The notes below the pieces were generated by a model, which had not been told where the DNA came from, did no database searches, and saw only the letters and a list, made by a program, of their open reading frames with translations. This document shows, in pieces, positions 22,488-33,928 of a DNA stretch of 64,000 bases. Source of the stretch: Heliocidaris erythrogramma (Eukaryota; Echinodermata; Echinoidea; Camarodonta; Echinometridae); the NCBI GenBank assembly GCA_025617745.1, contig CM046858.1:43349750-43413749 (forward strand). Direction: 5' to 3'. Made by a program: the position numbers and the translations under genes. The stretch's first letter is position 1. Each line of letters begins with the position of its first letter.

Positions 22488-22782
22488 AACCATTTTACAC
22501 TTTGCTTGTTACGCATTTTTTATTCACTCTTTAATGTAAAGCAAATTCTGCTACGTAAAATGTTGATAAAGATTCATGGTACCAAAAGATATTAAAGTTT
22601 TGCAAAACACATGTTTGTTTTTTGTTTTTTGTTTTTGTTTTTGTTGAAATATTGTAACAGCGTTAATGAGAGAGGATCAACTGGAAAATGTTTGGGAGAA
22701 CCAGAAGGTTTTTGAAAGAAGAAAGTTGAATTAATGATAAATAGAATTACAAATTAAAGTCACATCAAACGCCGTCATGTAA

Positions 22783-22855
22783 GCCCGGTTAGCTCAGTCG
22801 GTAGAGCATGGGACTCTTAATCCCAGGGTCGTGGGTTCGAGCCCCACATTGGGCG
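22783..22855 (+). tRNA. tRNA-Lys-CTT: tRNA-Lys(CTT) array copy 45
   Basis: Consensus body; ends a 368-bp unit, a 390 morph lacking the 22-bp spacer hairpin. Confidence 0.96.
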
Positions 22856-23145
22856 AACCATTTTACACTTTGCTTGTTACGCATTTTTTATTCACTCTTT
22901 AATGTAAAGCAAATTCTGCTACGTAAAATGTTGATAAAGATTCATGGTACCAAAAGATATTAAAGTTTTGCAAACACATGTTTGTTTATTTTTTGTAACA
23001 GCGTTTTTGAGAGAGGATCAACTCCAGCTATTTTACAGCTGGACTGGTAAATGTTTGGGAGAACCAGAAGGTTTTTGAAAGAAGAAAGTTGAATTAATGA
23101 TAAATAGAATTACAAATTAAAGGCACATGAAACGCCGTCATGTAA

Positions 23146-23218
23146 GCCCGGTTAGCTCAGTCGGTAGAGCATGGGACTCTTAATCCCAGGGTCGTGGGTT
23201 CGAGCCCCACATTGGGCG
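23146..23218 (+). tRNA. tRNA-Lys-CTT: tRNA-Lys(CTT) array copy 46
   Basis: Consensus body; ends a 363-bp unit with a unique T-rich spacer core (GTTTATTTTTTGTAAC). Confidence 0.96.
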
Positions 23219-23509
23219 AACCATTTTACACTTTGCTTGTTACGCATTTTTTATTCACTCTTTAATGTAAAGCAAATTCTGCTACGTAAAATGTTGATAA
23301 AGATTCATGGTACCAAAAGATATTAAAGTTTTGCAAAACACATGTTTGTTGAAATTTTGTAACAGCTTTTATGAGAGAGGATCAACTCCAGCTATTTTAC
23401 AGCTGGACTGGTAAATGTTTGGGAGAACCAGAAGGTTTTTGAAAGAAGAAAGTTGAATTAATGATAAATAGAATTACAAATTAAAGGCACATGAAACGCC
23501 GTCATGTAA

Positions 23510-23582
23510 GCCCGGTTAGCTCAGTCGGTAGAGCATGGGACTCTTAATCCCAGGGTCGTGGGTTCGAGCCCCACATTGGGCG
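23510..23582 (+). tRNA. tRNA-Lys-CTT: tRNA-Lys(CTT) array copy 47
   Basis: Consensus body; ends a 364-bp unit. Confidence 0.96.
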
Positions 23583-23873
23583 AACCATTTTACACTTTGC
23601 TTGTTACGCATTTTTTATTCACTCTTTAATGTAAAGCAAATTCTGCTACGTAAAATGTTGATAAAGATTCATGGTACCAAAAGATATTAAAGTTTTGCAA
23701 AACACATGTTTGTTGAAATATTGTAACAGCTTTTTTGAGAGAGGATCAACTCCAGCTATTTTACAGCTGGACTGGTAAATGTTTGGGAGAACCAGAAGGT
23801 TTTTGAAAGAAGAAAGTTGAATTAATGATAAATAGAATTACAAATTAAAGGCACATGAAACGCCGTCATGTAA

Positions 23874-23946
23874 GCCCGGTTAGCTCAGTCGGTAGAGCAT
23901 GGGACTCTTAATCCCAGGGTCGTGGGTTCGAGCCCCACATTGGGCG
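23874..23946 (+). tRNA. tRNA-Lys-CTT: tRNA-Lys(CTT) array copy 48
   Basis: Consensus body; ends a 364-bp unit. Confidence 0.96.
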
Positions 23947-24237
23947 AACCATTTTACACTTTGCTTGTTACGCATTTTTTATTCACTCTTTAATGTAAAG
24001 CAAATTCTGCTACGTAAAATGTTGATAAAGATTCATGGTACCAAAAGATATTAAAGTTTTGCAAAACACATGTTTGTTGAAATATTGTAACAGCTTTTTT
24101 GAGAGAGGATCAACTCCAGCTATTTTACAGCTGGACTGGTAAATGTTTGGGAGAACCAGAAGGTTTTTGAAAGAAGAAAGTTGAATTAATGATAAATAGA
24201 ATTACAAATTAAAGGCACATGAAACGCCGTCATGTAA

Positions 24238-24310
24238 GCCCGGTTAGCTCAGTCGGTAGAGCATGGGACTCTTAATCCCAGGGTCGTGGGTTCGAGCCCC
24301 ACATTGGGCG
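24238..24310 (+). tRNA. tRNA-Lys-CTT: tRNA-Lys(CTT) array copy 49
   Basis: Consensus body; ends a 364-bp unit. Confidence 0.96.
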
Positions 24311-24595
24311 AACCATTTTACACTTTGCTTGTTACGCATTTTTTATTCACTCTTTAATGTAAAGCAAATTCTGCTACGTAAAATGTTGATAAAGATTCAT
24401 GGTACCAAAAGATATTAAAGTTTTGTTTTTTGTTGTTTGTTTTTGTTTTGTTGTTTATGAGAGAGGATCAACTCCAGCTATTTTACAGCTGGACTGGTAA
24501 ATGTTTGGGAGAACCAGAAGGTTTTTGAAAGAAGAAAGTTGAATTAATGATAAATAGAATTACAAATTAAAGGCACATGAAACGCCGTCATGTAA

Positions 24596-24668
24596 GCCCG
24601 GTTAGCTCAGTCGGTAGAGCATGGGACTCTTAATCCCAGGGTCGTGGGTTCGAGCCCCACATTGGGCG
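24596..24668 (+). tRNA. tRNA-Lys-CTT: tRNA-Lys(CTT) array copy 50
   Basis: Consensus body; ends a 358-bp unit, a 374 morph lacking the GAAATATTGTAACAGC segment. Confidence 0.96.
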
Positions 24669-24959
24669 AACCATTTTACACTTTGCTTGTTACGCATTTT
24701 TTATTCACTCTTTAATGTAAAGCAAATTCTGCTACGTAAAATGTTGATAAAGATTCATGGTACCAAAAGATATTAAAGTTTTGCAAAACACATGTTTGTT
24801 GAAATATTGTAACAGCTTTTTTGAAAGAGGATCAACTCCAGCTATTTTACAGCTGGACTGGTAAATGTTTGGGAGAACCAGAAGGTTTCTGAAAGAAGAA
24901 AGTTGAATTAATGATAAATAGAATTACAAATTAAAGTCGCATGAAACGCCGTCATGTAA

Positions 24960-25032
24960 GCCCGGTTAGCTCAGTCGGTAGAGCATGGGACTCTTAATCC
25001 CAGGGTCGTGGGTTCGAGCCCCACATTGGGCG
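24960..25032 (+). tRNA. tRNA-Lys-CTT: tRNA-Lys(CTT) array copy 51
   Basis: Consensus body; ends a 364-bp unit. Confidence 0.96.
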
Positions 25033-25323
25033 AACCATTTTACACTTTGCTTGTTACGCATTTTTTATTCACTCTTTAATGTAAAGCAAATTCTGCTACG
25101 TAAAATGTTGATAAAGATTCATGGTACCAAAAGATATTAAAGTTTTGCAAAACACATGTTTGTTGAAATTTTGTAACAGCTTTTATGAGAGAGGATCAAC
25201 TCCAGCTATTTTACAGCTGGACTGGTAAATGTTTGGGAGAACCAGAAGGTTTTTGAAAGAAGAAAGTTGAATTAATGATAAATAGAATTACAAATTAAAG
25301 GCACATGAAACGCCGTCATGTAA

Positions 25324-25396
25324 GCCCGGTTAGCTCAGTCGGTAGAGCATGGGACTCTTAATCCCAGGGTCGTGGGTTCGAGCCCCACATTGGGCG
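25324..25396 (+). tRNA. tRNA-Lys-CTT: tRNA-Lys(CTT) array copy 52
   Basis: Consensus body; ends a 364-bp unit. Confidence 0.96.
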
Positions 25397-25687
25397 AACC
25401 ATTTTACACTTTGCTTGTTACGCATTTTTTATTCACTCTTTAATGTAAAGCAAATTCTGCTACGTAAAATGTTGATAAAGATTCATGGTACCAAAAGATA
25501 TTAAAGTTTTGCAAAACACATGTTTGTTGAAATATTGTAACAGCTTTTATGAGAGAGGATCAACTCCAGCTATTTTACAGCTGGACTGGTAAATGTTTGG
25601 GAGAACCAGAAGGTTTTTGAAAGAAGAAAGTTGAATTAATGATAAATAGAATTACAAATTAAAGGCACATGAAACGCCGTCATGTAA

Positions 25688-25760
25688 GCCCGGTTAGCTC
25701 AGTCGGTAGAGCATGGGACTCTTAATCCCAGGGTCGTGGGTTCGAGCCCCACATTGGGCG
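25688..25760 (+). tRNA. tRNA-Lys-CTT: tRNA-Lys(CTT) array copy 53
   Basis: Consensus body; ends a 364-bp unit. Confidence 0.96.
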
Positions 25761-26051
25761 AACCATTTTACACTTTGCTTGTTACGCATTTTTTATTCAC
25801 TCTTTAATGTAAAGCAAATTCTGCTACGTAAAATGTTGATAAAGATTCATGGTACCAAAAGATATTAAAGTTTTGCAAAACACATGTTTGTTGAAATATT
25901 GTAACAGCTTTTTTGAGAGAGGATCAACTCCAGCTATTTTACAGCTGGACTGGAAAATGTTTGGGAGAACCAGAAGGTTTTTGAAAGAAGAAAGTTGAAT
26001 TAATGATAAATAGAATTACAAATTAAAGGCACATCAAACGCCGTCATGTAA

Positions 26052-26124
26052 GCCCGGTTAGCTCAGTCGGTAGAGCATGGGACTCTTAATCCCAGGGTCG
26101 TGGGTTCGAGCCCCACATTGGGCG
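26052..26124 (+). tRNA. tRNA-Lys-CTT: tRNA-Lys(CTT) array copy 54
   Basis: Consensus body; ends a 364-bp unit. Confidence 0.96.
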
Positions 26125-26415
26125 AACCATTTTACACTTTGCTTGTTACGCATTTTTTATTCACTCTTTAATGTAAAGCAAATTCTGCTACGTAAAATGT
26201 TGATAAAGATTCATGGTACCAAAAGATATTAAAGTTTTGCAAAACACATGTTTGTTGAAATATTGTAACAGCTTTTTTGAAAGAGGATCAACTCCAGCTA
26301 TTTTACAGCTGGACTGGTAAATGTTTGGGAGAACCAGAAGGTTTCTGAAAGAAGAAAGTTGAATTAATGATAAATAGAATTACAAATTAAAGGCACATGA
26401 AACGCCGTCATGTAA

Positions 26416-26488
26416 GCCCGGTTAGCTCAGTCGGTAGAGCATGGGACTCTTAATCCCAGGGTCGTGGGTTCGAGCCCCACATTGGGCG
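26416..26488 (+). tRNA. tRNA-Lys-CTT: tRNA-Lys(CTT) array copy 55
   Basis: Consensus body; ends a 364-bp unit. Confidence 0.96.
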
Positions 26489-26719
26489 AACCATTTTACA
26501 CTTTGCTTGTTACGCATTTTTTATTCACTCTTTAATGTAAAGCAAATTCTGCTACGTAAAATGTTGATAAAGATTCATGGTACCAAAAGATATTAAAGTT
26601 TTGCCAAACACATGTTTGTTTTTTGTTTATGAGAGAGGATCAACTCCAGCTATTTTACAGCTGGACTGGAAAATGTTTGGGAAAGTCAAATTAAAGTCAC
26701 ATGAAACGCCGTCATGTAA

Positions 26720-26792
26720 GCCCGGTTAGCTCAGTCGGTAGAGCATGGGACTCTTAATCCCAGGGTCGTGGGTTCGAGCCCCACATTGGGCG
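26720..26792 (+). tRNA. tRNA-Lys-CTT: tRNA-Lys(CTT) array copy 56
   Basis: Consensus body; ends a unique 304-bp unit. A deletion joins GTTTGGGA to AATTAAAG near 26682-26690 with a few filler bases, independent of the 275-bp morph. The TATA-like block is kept. Confidence 0.96.
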
Positions 26793-27083
26793 AACCATTT
26801 TACACTTTGCTTGTTACGCATTTTTTATTCACTCTTTAATGTAAAGCAAATTCTGCTACGTAAAATGTTGATAAAGATTCATGGTACCAAAAGATATTAA
26901 AGTTTTGCAAAACACATGTTTGTTGAAATATTGTAACAGCTTTTTTGAGAGAGGATCAACTCCAGCTATTTTACAGCTGGACTGGTAAATGTTTGGGAGA
27001 ACCAGAAGGTTTCTGAAAGAAGAAAGTTGAATTAATGATAAATAGAATTACAAATTAAAGGCACATGAAACGCCGTCATGTAA

Positions 27084-27156
27084 GCCCGGTTAGCTCAGTC
27101 GGTAGAGCATGGGACTCTTAATCCCAGGGTCGTGGGTTCGAGCCCCACATTGGGCG
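27084..27156 (+). tRNA. tRNA-Lys-CTT: tRNA-Lys(CTT) array copy 57
   Basis: Consensus body; ends a 364-bp unit. Confidence 0.96.
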
Positions 27157-27443
27157 AACCATTTTACACTTTGCTTGTTACGCATTTTTTATTCACTCTT
27201 TAATGTAAAGCAAATTCTGCTACGTAAAATGTTGATAAAGATTCATGGTACCAAAAGATATTAAAGTTTTGCAAAACACATGTTTGTTTTTTGTAACAGC
27301 TTTTTTGAGAGAGGATCAACTCCAGCTATTTTACAGCTGGACTGGTAAATGTTTGGGAGAACCAGAAGGTTTTTGAAAGAAGAAAGTTGAATTAATGATA
27401 AATAGAATTACAAATTAAAGGCACATGAAACGCCGTCATGTAA

Positions 27444-27516
27444 GCCCGGTTAGCTCAGTCGGTAGAGCATGGGACTCTTAATCCCAGGGTCGTGGGTTCG
27501 AGCCCCACATTGGGCG
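27444..27516 (+). tRNA. tRNA-Lys-CTT: tRNA-Lys(CTT) array copy 58
   Basis: Consensus body; ends a 360-bp unit with TTTTTTGTAACAGC in place of TTGAAATATTGTAACAGC. Confidence 0.96.
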
Positions 27517-27803
27517 AACCATTTTACACTTTGCTTGTTACGCATTTTTTATTCACTCTTTAATGTAAAGCAAATTCTGCTACGTAAAATGTTGATAAAG
27601 ATTCATGGTACCAAAAGATATTAAAGTTTTGCCAAACACATGTTTGTTTTTTGTAACAGCTTTTATGAGAGAGGATCAACTCCAGCTATTTTACAGCTGG
27701 ACTGGTAAATGTTTGGGAGAACCAGAAGGTTTTTGAAAGAAGAAAGTTGAATTAATGATAAATAGAATTACAAATTAAAGGCACATGAAACGCCGTCATG
27801 TAA

Positions 27804-27876
27804 GCCCGGTTAGCTCAGTCGGTAGAGCATGGGACTCTTAATCCCAGGGTCGTGGGTTCGAGCCCCACATTGGGCG
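27804..27876 (+). tRNA. tRNA-Lys-CTT: tRNA-Lys(CTT) array copy 59
   Basis: Consensus body; ends a second 360-bp unit that combines the CCAAAC start of the 352 morph with the GTAACAGC end of the 364 morph, so it looks recombinant. Confidence 0.96.
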
Positions 27877-28167
27877 AACCATTTTACACTTTGCTTGTTA
27901 CGCATTTTTTATTCACTCTTTAATGTAAAGCAAATTCTGCTACGTAAAATGTTGATAAAGATTCATGGTACCAAAAGATATTAAAGTTTTGCAAAACACA
28001 TGTTTGTTGAAATATTGTAACAGCTTTTTTGAGAGAGGATCAACTCCAGCTATTTTACAGCTGGACTGGTAAATGTTTGGGAGAACCAGAAGGTTTCTGA
28101 AAGAAGAAAGTTGAATTAATGATAAATAGAATTACAAATTAAAGGCACATGAAACGCCGTCATGTAA

Positions 28168-28240
28168 GCCCGGTTAGCTCAGTCGGTAGAGCATGGGACT
28201 CTTAATCCCAGGGTCGTGGGTTCGAGCCCCACATTGGGCG
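28168..28240 (+). tRNA. tRNA-Lys-CTT: tRNA-Lys(CTT) array copy 60
   Basis: Consensus body; ends a 364-bp unit. Confidence 0.96.
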
Positions 28241-28517
28241 AACCATTTTACACTTTGCTTGTTACGCATTTTTTATTCACTCTTTAATGTAAAGCAAATT
28301 CTGCTACGTAAAATGTTGATAAAGATTCATGGTACCAAAAGATATTAAAGTTTTGAAACACATGTTTGTTTTTTGTTTATGAGAGAGGATCAACTCCAGC
28401 TATTTTACAGCTGGACTGGTAAATGTTTGGGAGAACCAGAAGGTTTTTGAAAGAAGAAAGTTGAATTAATGATAAATAGAATTACAAATTAAAGGCACAT
28501 GAAACGCCGTCATGTAA

Positions 28518-28590
28518 GCCCGGTTAGCTCAGTCGGTAGAGCATGGGACTCTTAATCCCAGGGTCGTGGGTTCGAGCCCCACATTGGGCG
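28518..28590 (+). tRNA. tRNA-Lys-CTT: tRNA-Lys(CTT) array copy 61
   Basis: Consensus body; ends a 350-bp unit, a 352 morph missing two bases after AAAGTTTTG. Confidence 0.96.
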
Positions 28591-28881
28591 AACCATTTTA
28601 CACTTTGCTTGTTACGCATTTTTTATTCACTCTTTAATGTAAAGCAAATTCTGCTACGTAAAATGTTGATAAAGATTCATGGTACCAAAAGATATTAAAG
28701 TTTTGCAAAACACATGTTTGTTGAAATATTGTAACAGCTTTTATGAGAGAGGATCAACTCCAGCTATTTTACAGCTGGACTGGTAAATGTTTGGGAGAAC
28801 CAGAAGGTTTTTGAAAGAAGAAAGTTGAATTAATGATAAATAGAATTACAAATTAAAGGCACATGAAACGCCGTCATGTAA

Positions 28882-28954
28882 GCCCGGTTAGCTCAGTCGG
28901 TAGAGCATGGGACTCTTAATCCCAGGGTCGTGGGTTCGAGCCCCACATTGGGCG
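28882..28954 (+). tRNA. tRNA-Lys-CTT: tRNA-Lys(CTT) array copy 62
   Basis: Consensus body; ends a 364-bp unit. Confidence 0.96.
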
Positions 28955-29245
28955 AACCATTTTACACTTTGCTTGTTACGCATTTTTTATTCACTCTTTA
29001 ATGTAAAGCAAATTCTGCTACGTAAAATGTTGATAAAGATTCATGGTACCAAAAGATATTAAAGTTTTGCAAAACACATGTTTGTTGAAATATTGTAACA
29101 GCTTTTATGAGAGAGGATCAACTCCAGCTATTTTACAGCTGGACTGGAAAATGTTTGGGAGAACCAGAAGGTTTTTGAAAGAAGAAAGTTGAATTAATGA
29201 TAAATAGAATTACAAATTAAAGGCACATCAAACGCCGTCATGTAA

Positions 29246-29318
29246 GCCCGGTTAGCTCAGTCGGTAGAGCATGGGACTCTTAATCCCAGGGTCGTGGGTT
29301 CGAGCCCCACATTGGGCG
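29246..29318 (+). tRNA. tRNA-Lys-CTT: tRNA-Lys(CTT) array copy 63
   Basis: Consensus body; ends a 364-bp unit, the last of the 364-rich block. Confidence 0.96.
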
Positions 29319-29597
29319 AACCATTTTACACTTTGCTTGTTACGCATTTTTTATTCACTCTTTAATGTAAAGCAAATTCTGCTACGTAAAATGTTGATAA
29401 AGATTCATGGTACCAAAAGATATTAAAGTTTTGCAAAACACATGTTTGTTTTTTGTTTTTGAGAGAGGATCAACTCCAGTTATTTTACAGCTGGACTGGA
29501 AAATGTTTGGGAGAACCAGAAGGTTTTTGAAAGAAGAAAGTTGAATTAATGATAAATAGAATTACAAATTAAAGGCACATGAAACGCCGTCATGTAA

Positions 29598-29670
29598 GCC
29601 CGGTTAGCTCAGTCGGTAGAGCATGGGACTCTTAATCCCAGGGTCGTGGGTTCGAGCCCCACATTGGGCG
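29598..29670 (+). tRNA. tRNA-Lys-CTT: tRNA-Lys(CTT) array copy 64
   Basis: Consensus body; ends a 352-bp unit with the wobble hairpin form (CCAGTT). Confidence 0.96.
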
Positions 29671-29949
29671 AACCATTTTACACTTTGCTTGTTACGCATT
29701 TTTTATTCACTCTTTAATGTAAAGCAAATTCTGCTACGTAAAATGTTGATAAAGATTCATGGTACCAAAAGATATTAAAGTTTTGCCCAACACATGTTTG
29801 TTTTTTGTTTATGAGAGAGGATCAACTCCAGCTATTTTACAGCTGGACTGGAAAATGTTTGGGAGAACCAGAAAGTTTTTGAAAGAAGAAAGTTGAATTA
29901 ATGATAAATAGAATTACAAATTAAAGTCACATGAAACGCCGTCATGTCA

Positions 29950-30022
29950 GCCCGGTTAGCTCAGTCGGTAGAGCATGGGACTCTTAATCCCAGGGTCGTG
30001 GGTTCGAGCCCCACATTGGGCG
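29950..30022 (+). tRNA. tRNA-Lys-CTT: tRNA-Lys(CTT) array copy 65
   Basis: Consensus body; ends a 352-bp unit; 5' flank TGTCA; followed by TTACATTTTGC rather than TTACACTTTGC. Confidence 0.96.
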
Positions 30023-30224
30023 AACCATTTTACATTTTGCTTGTTACGCATTTTTTATTCACTCTTTAATGTAAAGCAAATTCTTCTACGTAAGATGTTG
30101 ATAAAGATTCATGGTACCAAAAGATATTAAAGTTTTGCCAAACACATGTTTGTTTTTTGTTTATGAGCGAGGATCAACTCCAGCTATTTTACAAATTAAA
30201 GTCACATGAAACGCCGTCATGTCA

Positions 30225-30297
30225 GCCCGGTTAGCTCAGTCGGTAGAGCATGGGACTCTTAATCCCAGGGTCGTGGGTTCGAGCCCCACATTGGGCG
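30225..30297 (+). tRNA. tRNA-Lys-CTT: tRNA-Lys(CTT) array copy 66
   Basis: Consensus body; ends the first 275-bp unit met from the left. Confidence 0.96.
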
Positions 30298-30576
30298 AAC
30301 CATTTTACACTTTGCTTGTTACGCATTTTTTATTCACTCTTTAATGTAAAGCAAATTCTGCTACGTAAAATGTTGATAAAGATTCATGGTACCAAAAGAT
30401 ATTAAAGTTTTGCCAAACACATGTTTGTTTTTTGTTTATGAGAGAGGATCAACTCCAGCTATTTTACAGCTGGACTGGTAAATGTTTGGGAGAACCAGAA
30501 GGTTTTTGAAAGAAGAAAGTTGAATTAATGATAAATAGAATTACAAATTAAAGGCACATCAAACGCCGTCATGTAA

Positions 30577-30599
30577 GCCCGGTTAGCTCAGTCGGTAGA
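30577..30599 (+). pseudogene. Truncated tRNA-Lys(CTT), array copy 67
   Basis: Only the first 23 bases of the gene remain, ending in GGTAGA. They are joined directly to spacer TGTTTATGAGAGAGG. The A box is present, but the anticodon, T arm, B box and terminator are lost. Relative to a 352-bp unit, 185 bp are missing, and the next tRNA starts only 167 bp on. It cannot give a tRNA. Confidence 0.95.
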
Positions 30600-30743
30600 T
30601 GTTTATGAGAGAGGATCAACTCCAGCTATTTTACAGCTGGACTGGAAAATGTTTGGGAGAACCAGAAGGTTTTTGAAAGAAGAAAGTTGAATTAATGATA
30701 AATAGAATTACAAATTAAAGGCACATGAAACGCCGTCATGTAA

Positions 30744-30816
30744 GCCCGGTTAGCTCAGTCGGTAGAGCATGGGACTCTTAATCCCAGGGTCGTGGGTTCG
30801 AGCCCCACATTGGGCG
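30744..30816 (+). tRNA. tRNA-Lys-CTT: tRNA-Lys(CTT) array copy 68
   Basis: Consensus body; starts 167 bp after the truncated copy; own 5' flank and TATA-like block intact. Confidence 0.96.
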
Positions 30817-31095
30817 AACCATTTTACACTTTGCTTGTTACGCATTTTTTATTCACTCTTTAATGTAAAGCAAATTCTGCTACGTAAAATGTTGATAAAG
30901 ATTCATGGTACCAAAAGATATTAAAGTTTTGCCAAACACATGTTTGTTTTTTGTTTATGAGAGAGGATCAACTCCAGTTATTTTACAGCTGGACTGGTAA
31001 ATGTTTGGGAGAACCAGAAGGTTTTTGAAAGAAGAAAGTTGAATTAATGATAAATAGAATTACAAATTAAAGGCACATCAAACGCCGTCATGTAA

Positions 31096-31168
31096 GCCCG
31101 GTTAGCTCAGTCGGTAGAGCATGGGACTCTTAATCCCAGGGTCGTGGGTTCGAGCCCCACATTGGGCG
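31096..31168 (+). tRNA. tRNA-Lys-CTT: tRNA-Lys(CTT) array copy 69
   Basis: Consensus body; ends a 352-bp unit. Confidence 0.96.
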
Positions 31169-31447
31169 AACCATTTTACACTTTGCTTGTTACGCATTTT
31201 TTATTCACTCTTTAATGTAAAGCAAATTCTGCTACGTAAAATGTTGATAAAGATTCATGGTACCAAAAGATATTAAAGTTTTGCCCAACACATGTTTGTT
31301 TTTTGTTTATGAGAGAGGATCAACTCCAGCTATTTTACAGCTGGACTGGAAAATGTTTGGGAGAACCAGAAAGTTTTTGAAAGAAGAAAGTTGAATTAAT
31401 GATAAATAGAATTACAAATTAAAGTCACATGAAACGCCGTCATGTCA

Positions 31448-31520
31448 GCCCGGTTAGCTCACTCGGTAGAGCATGGGACTCTTAATCCCAGGGTCGTGGG
31501 TTCGAGCCCCACATTGGGCG
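31448..31520 (+). tRNA. tRNA-Lys-CTT: tRNA-Lys(CTT) array copy 70, G15C variant
   Basis: Carries ACT in the D loop, 14 kb from the main cluster of this variant but with the same CCCAACAC spacer and TGTCA flank, so probably moved with its unit. Confidence 0.9.
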
Positions 31521-31799
31521 AACCATTTTACACTTTGCTTGTTACGCATTTTTTATTCACTCTTTAATGTAAAGCAAATTCTGCTACGTAAAATGTTGAT
31601 AAAGATTCATGGTACCAAAAGATATTAAAGTTTTGCCAAACACATGTTTGTTTTTTGTTTATGAGAGAGGATCAACTCCAGCTATTTTACAGCTGGACTG
31701 GAAAATGTTTGGGAGAACCAGAAGGTTTTTGAAAGAAGAAAGTTGAATTAATGATAAATAGAATTACAAATTAAAGTCGCATGAAACGCCGTCATGTCA

Positions 31800-31872
31800 G
31801 CCCGGTTAGCTCAGTCGGTAGAGCATGGGACTCTTAATCCCAGGGTCGTGGGTTCGAGCCCCACATTGGGCG
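31800..31872 (+). tRNA. tRNA-Lys-CTT: tRNA-Lys(CTT) array copy 71
   Basis: Consensus body; ends a 352-bp unit; 5' flank TGTCA. Confidence 0.96.
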
Positions 31873-32173
31873 AACCATTTTACACTTTGCTTGTTACGCA
31901 TTTTTTATTCACTCTTTAATGTAAAGCAAATTCTGCTACGTAAAATGTTGATAAAGATTCATGGTACCAAAAGATATTAAAGTTTTGTTTTTTGTTGTTT
32001 GTTTTTGTTTTGTTGAAATATTGTAACAGCGTTTATGAGAGAGGATCAACTCCAGCTATTTTACAGCTGGACTGGAAAATGTTTGGGAGAACCAGAAGGT
32101 TTTTGAAAGAAGAAAGTTGAATTAATGATAAATAGAATTACAAATTAAAGGCACATCAAACACCGTCATGTAA

Positions 32174-32246
32174 GCCCGGTTAGCTCAGTCGGTAGAGCAT
32201 GGGACTCTTAATCCCAGGGTCGTGGGTTCGAGCCCCACATTGGGCG
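32174..32246 (+). tRNA. tRNA-Lys-CTT: tRNA-Lys(CTT) array copy 72
   Basis: Consensus body; ends a 374-bp unit; shares AAACACCGTC upstream with copy 33. Confidence 0.96.
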
Positions 32247-32563
32247 AACCATTTTACACTTTGCTTGTTACGCATTTTTTATTCACTCTTTAATGTAAAG
32301 CAAATTCTGCTACGTAAAATGTTGATAAAGATTCATGGTACCAAAAGATATTAAAGTTTTGCAAAACACATGTTTGTTTTTTGTTTTTTGTTTTTGTTTT
32401 TGTTGAAATATTGTAACAGCGTTTATGAGAGAGGATCAACTCCAGCTATTTTACAGCTGGACTGGAAAATGTTTGGGAGAACCAGAAGGTTTTTGAAAGA
32501 AGAAAGTTGAATTAATGATAAATAGAATTACAAATTAAAGGCACATGAAACGCCGTCATGTAA

Positions 32564-32636
32564 GCCCGGTTAGCTCAGTCGGTAGAGCATGGGACTCTTA
32601 ATCCCAGGGTCGTGGGTTCGAGCCCCACATTGGGCG
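32564..32636 (+). tRNA. tRNA-Lys-CTT: tRNA-Lys(CTT) array copy 73
   Basis: Consensus body; ends an isolated 390-bp unit. Confidence 0.96.
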
Positions 32637-32938
32637 AACCATTTTACACTTTGCTTGTTACGCATTTTTTATTCACTCTTTAATGTAAAGCAAATTCTGC
32701 TACGTAAAATGTTGATAAAGATTCATGGTACCAAAAGATATTAAAGTTTTGTTTTTTGTTGTTTGTTTTTGTTTTGTTGAAATATTGTAACAGCGTTAAT
32801 GAGAGAGGATCAACTCCAGCTATTTCACAGCTGGACTGGAAAATGTTTGGGAGAACCAAAAGAGTTTTTGAAAGAAGAAACTTGAATTAATGATAAATAG
32901 AATTACAAATTAAAGTCGCATGAAACGCCGTCATGTCA

Positions 32939-33011
32939 GCCCGGTTAGCTCAGTCGGTAGAGCATGGGACTCTTAATCCCAGGGTCGTGGGTTCGAGCCC
33001 CACATTGGGCG
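32939..33011 (+). tRNA. tRNA-Lys-CTT: tRNA-Lys(CTT) array copy 74
   Basis: Consensus body; ends a 375-bp unit; 3' flank AGCC. Confidence 0.96.
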
Positions 33012-33290
33012 AGCCATTTTACACTTTGCTTGTTACGCATTTTTTATTCACTCTTTAATGTAAAGCAAATTCTTCTACGTAAGATGTTGATAAAGATTCA
33101 TGGTACCAAAAGATATTAAAGTTTTGCCAAACACATGTTTGTTTTTTGTTTATGAGAGAGGATCAACTCCAGTTATTTTACAGCTGGACTGGAAAATGTT
33201 TGGGAGAACCAGAAGGTTTTTGAAAGAAGAAAGTTGAATTAATGATAAATAGAATTACAAATTAAAGTCACATGAAACGCCGTCATGTCA

Positions 33291-33363
33291 GCCCGGTTAG
33301 CTCAGTCGGTAGAGCATGGGACTCTTAATCCCAGGGTCGTGGGTTCGAGCCCCACATTGGGCG
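33291..33363 (+). tRNA. tRNA-Lys-CTT: tRNA-Lys(CTT) array copy 75
   Basis: Consensus body; ends a 352-bp unit; 5' flank TGTCA. Confidence 0.96.
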
Positions 33364-33565
33364 AACCATTTTACATTTTGCTTGTTACGCATTTTTTATT
33401 CACTCTTTAATGTAAAGCAAATTCTTCTACGTAAGATGTTGATAAAGATTCATGGTACCAAAAGATATTAAAGTTTTGCCAAACACATGTTTGTTTTTTG
33501 TTTATGAGCGAGGATCAACTCCAGCTATTTTACAAATTAAAGGCACATGAAACGCCGTCATGTAA

Positions 33566-33638
33566 GCCCGGTTAGCTCAGTCGGTAGAGCATGGGACTCT
33601 TAATCCCAGGGTCGTGGGTTCGAGCCCCACATTGGGCG
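33566..33638 (+). tRNA. tRNA-Lys-CTT: tRNA-Lys(CTT) array copy 76
   Basis: Consensus body; ends a 275-bp unit. Confidence 0.96.
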
Positions 33639-33928
33639 AACCATTTTACACTTTGCTTGTTACGCATTTTTTATTCACTCTTTAATGTAAAGCAAATTCT
33701 GCTACGTAAAATGTTGATAAAGATTCATGGTACCAAAAGATATTAAAGTTTTGCAAAACACATGTTTGTTGAAATATTGTAACAGCTTTTTGAGAGAGGA
33801 TCAACTCCAGCTATTTTACAGCTGGACTGGTAAATGTTTGGGAGAACCAGAAGGTTTCTGAAAGAAGAAAGTTGAATTAATGATAAATAGAATTACAAAT
33901 TAAAGGCACATGAAACGCCGTCATGTAA

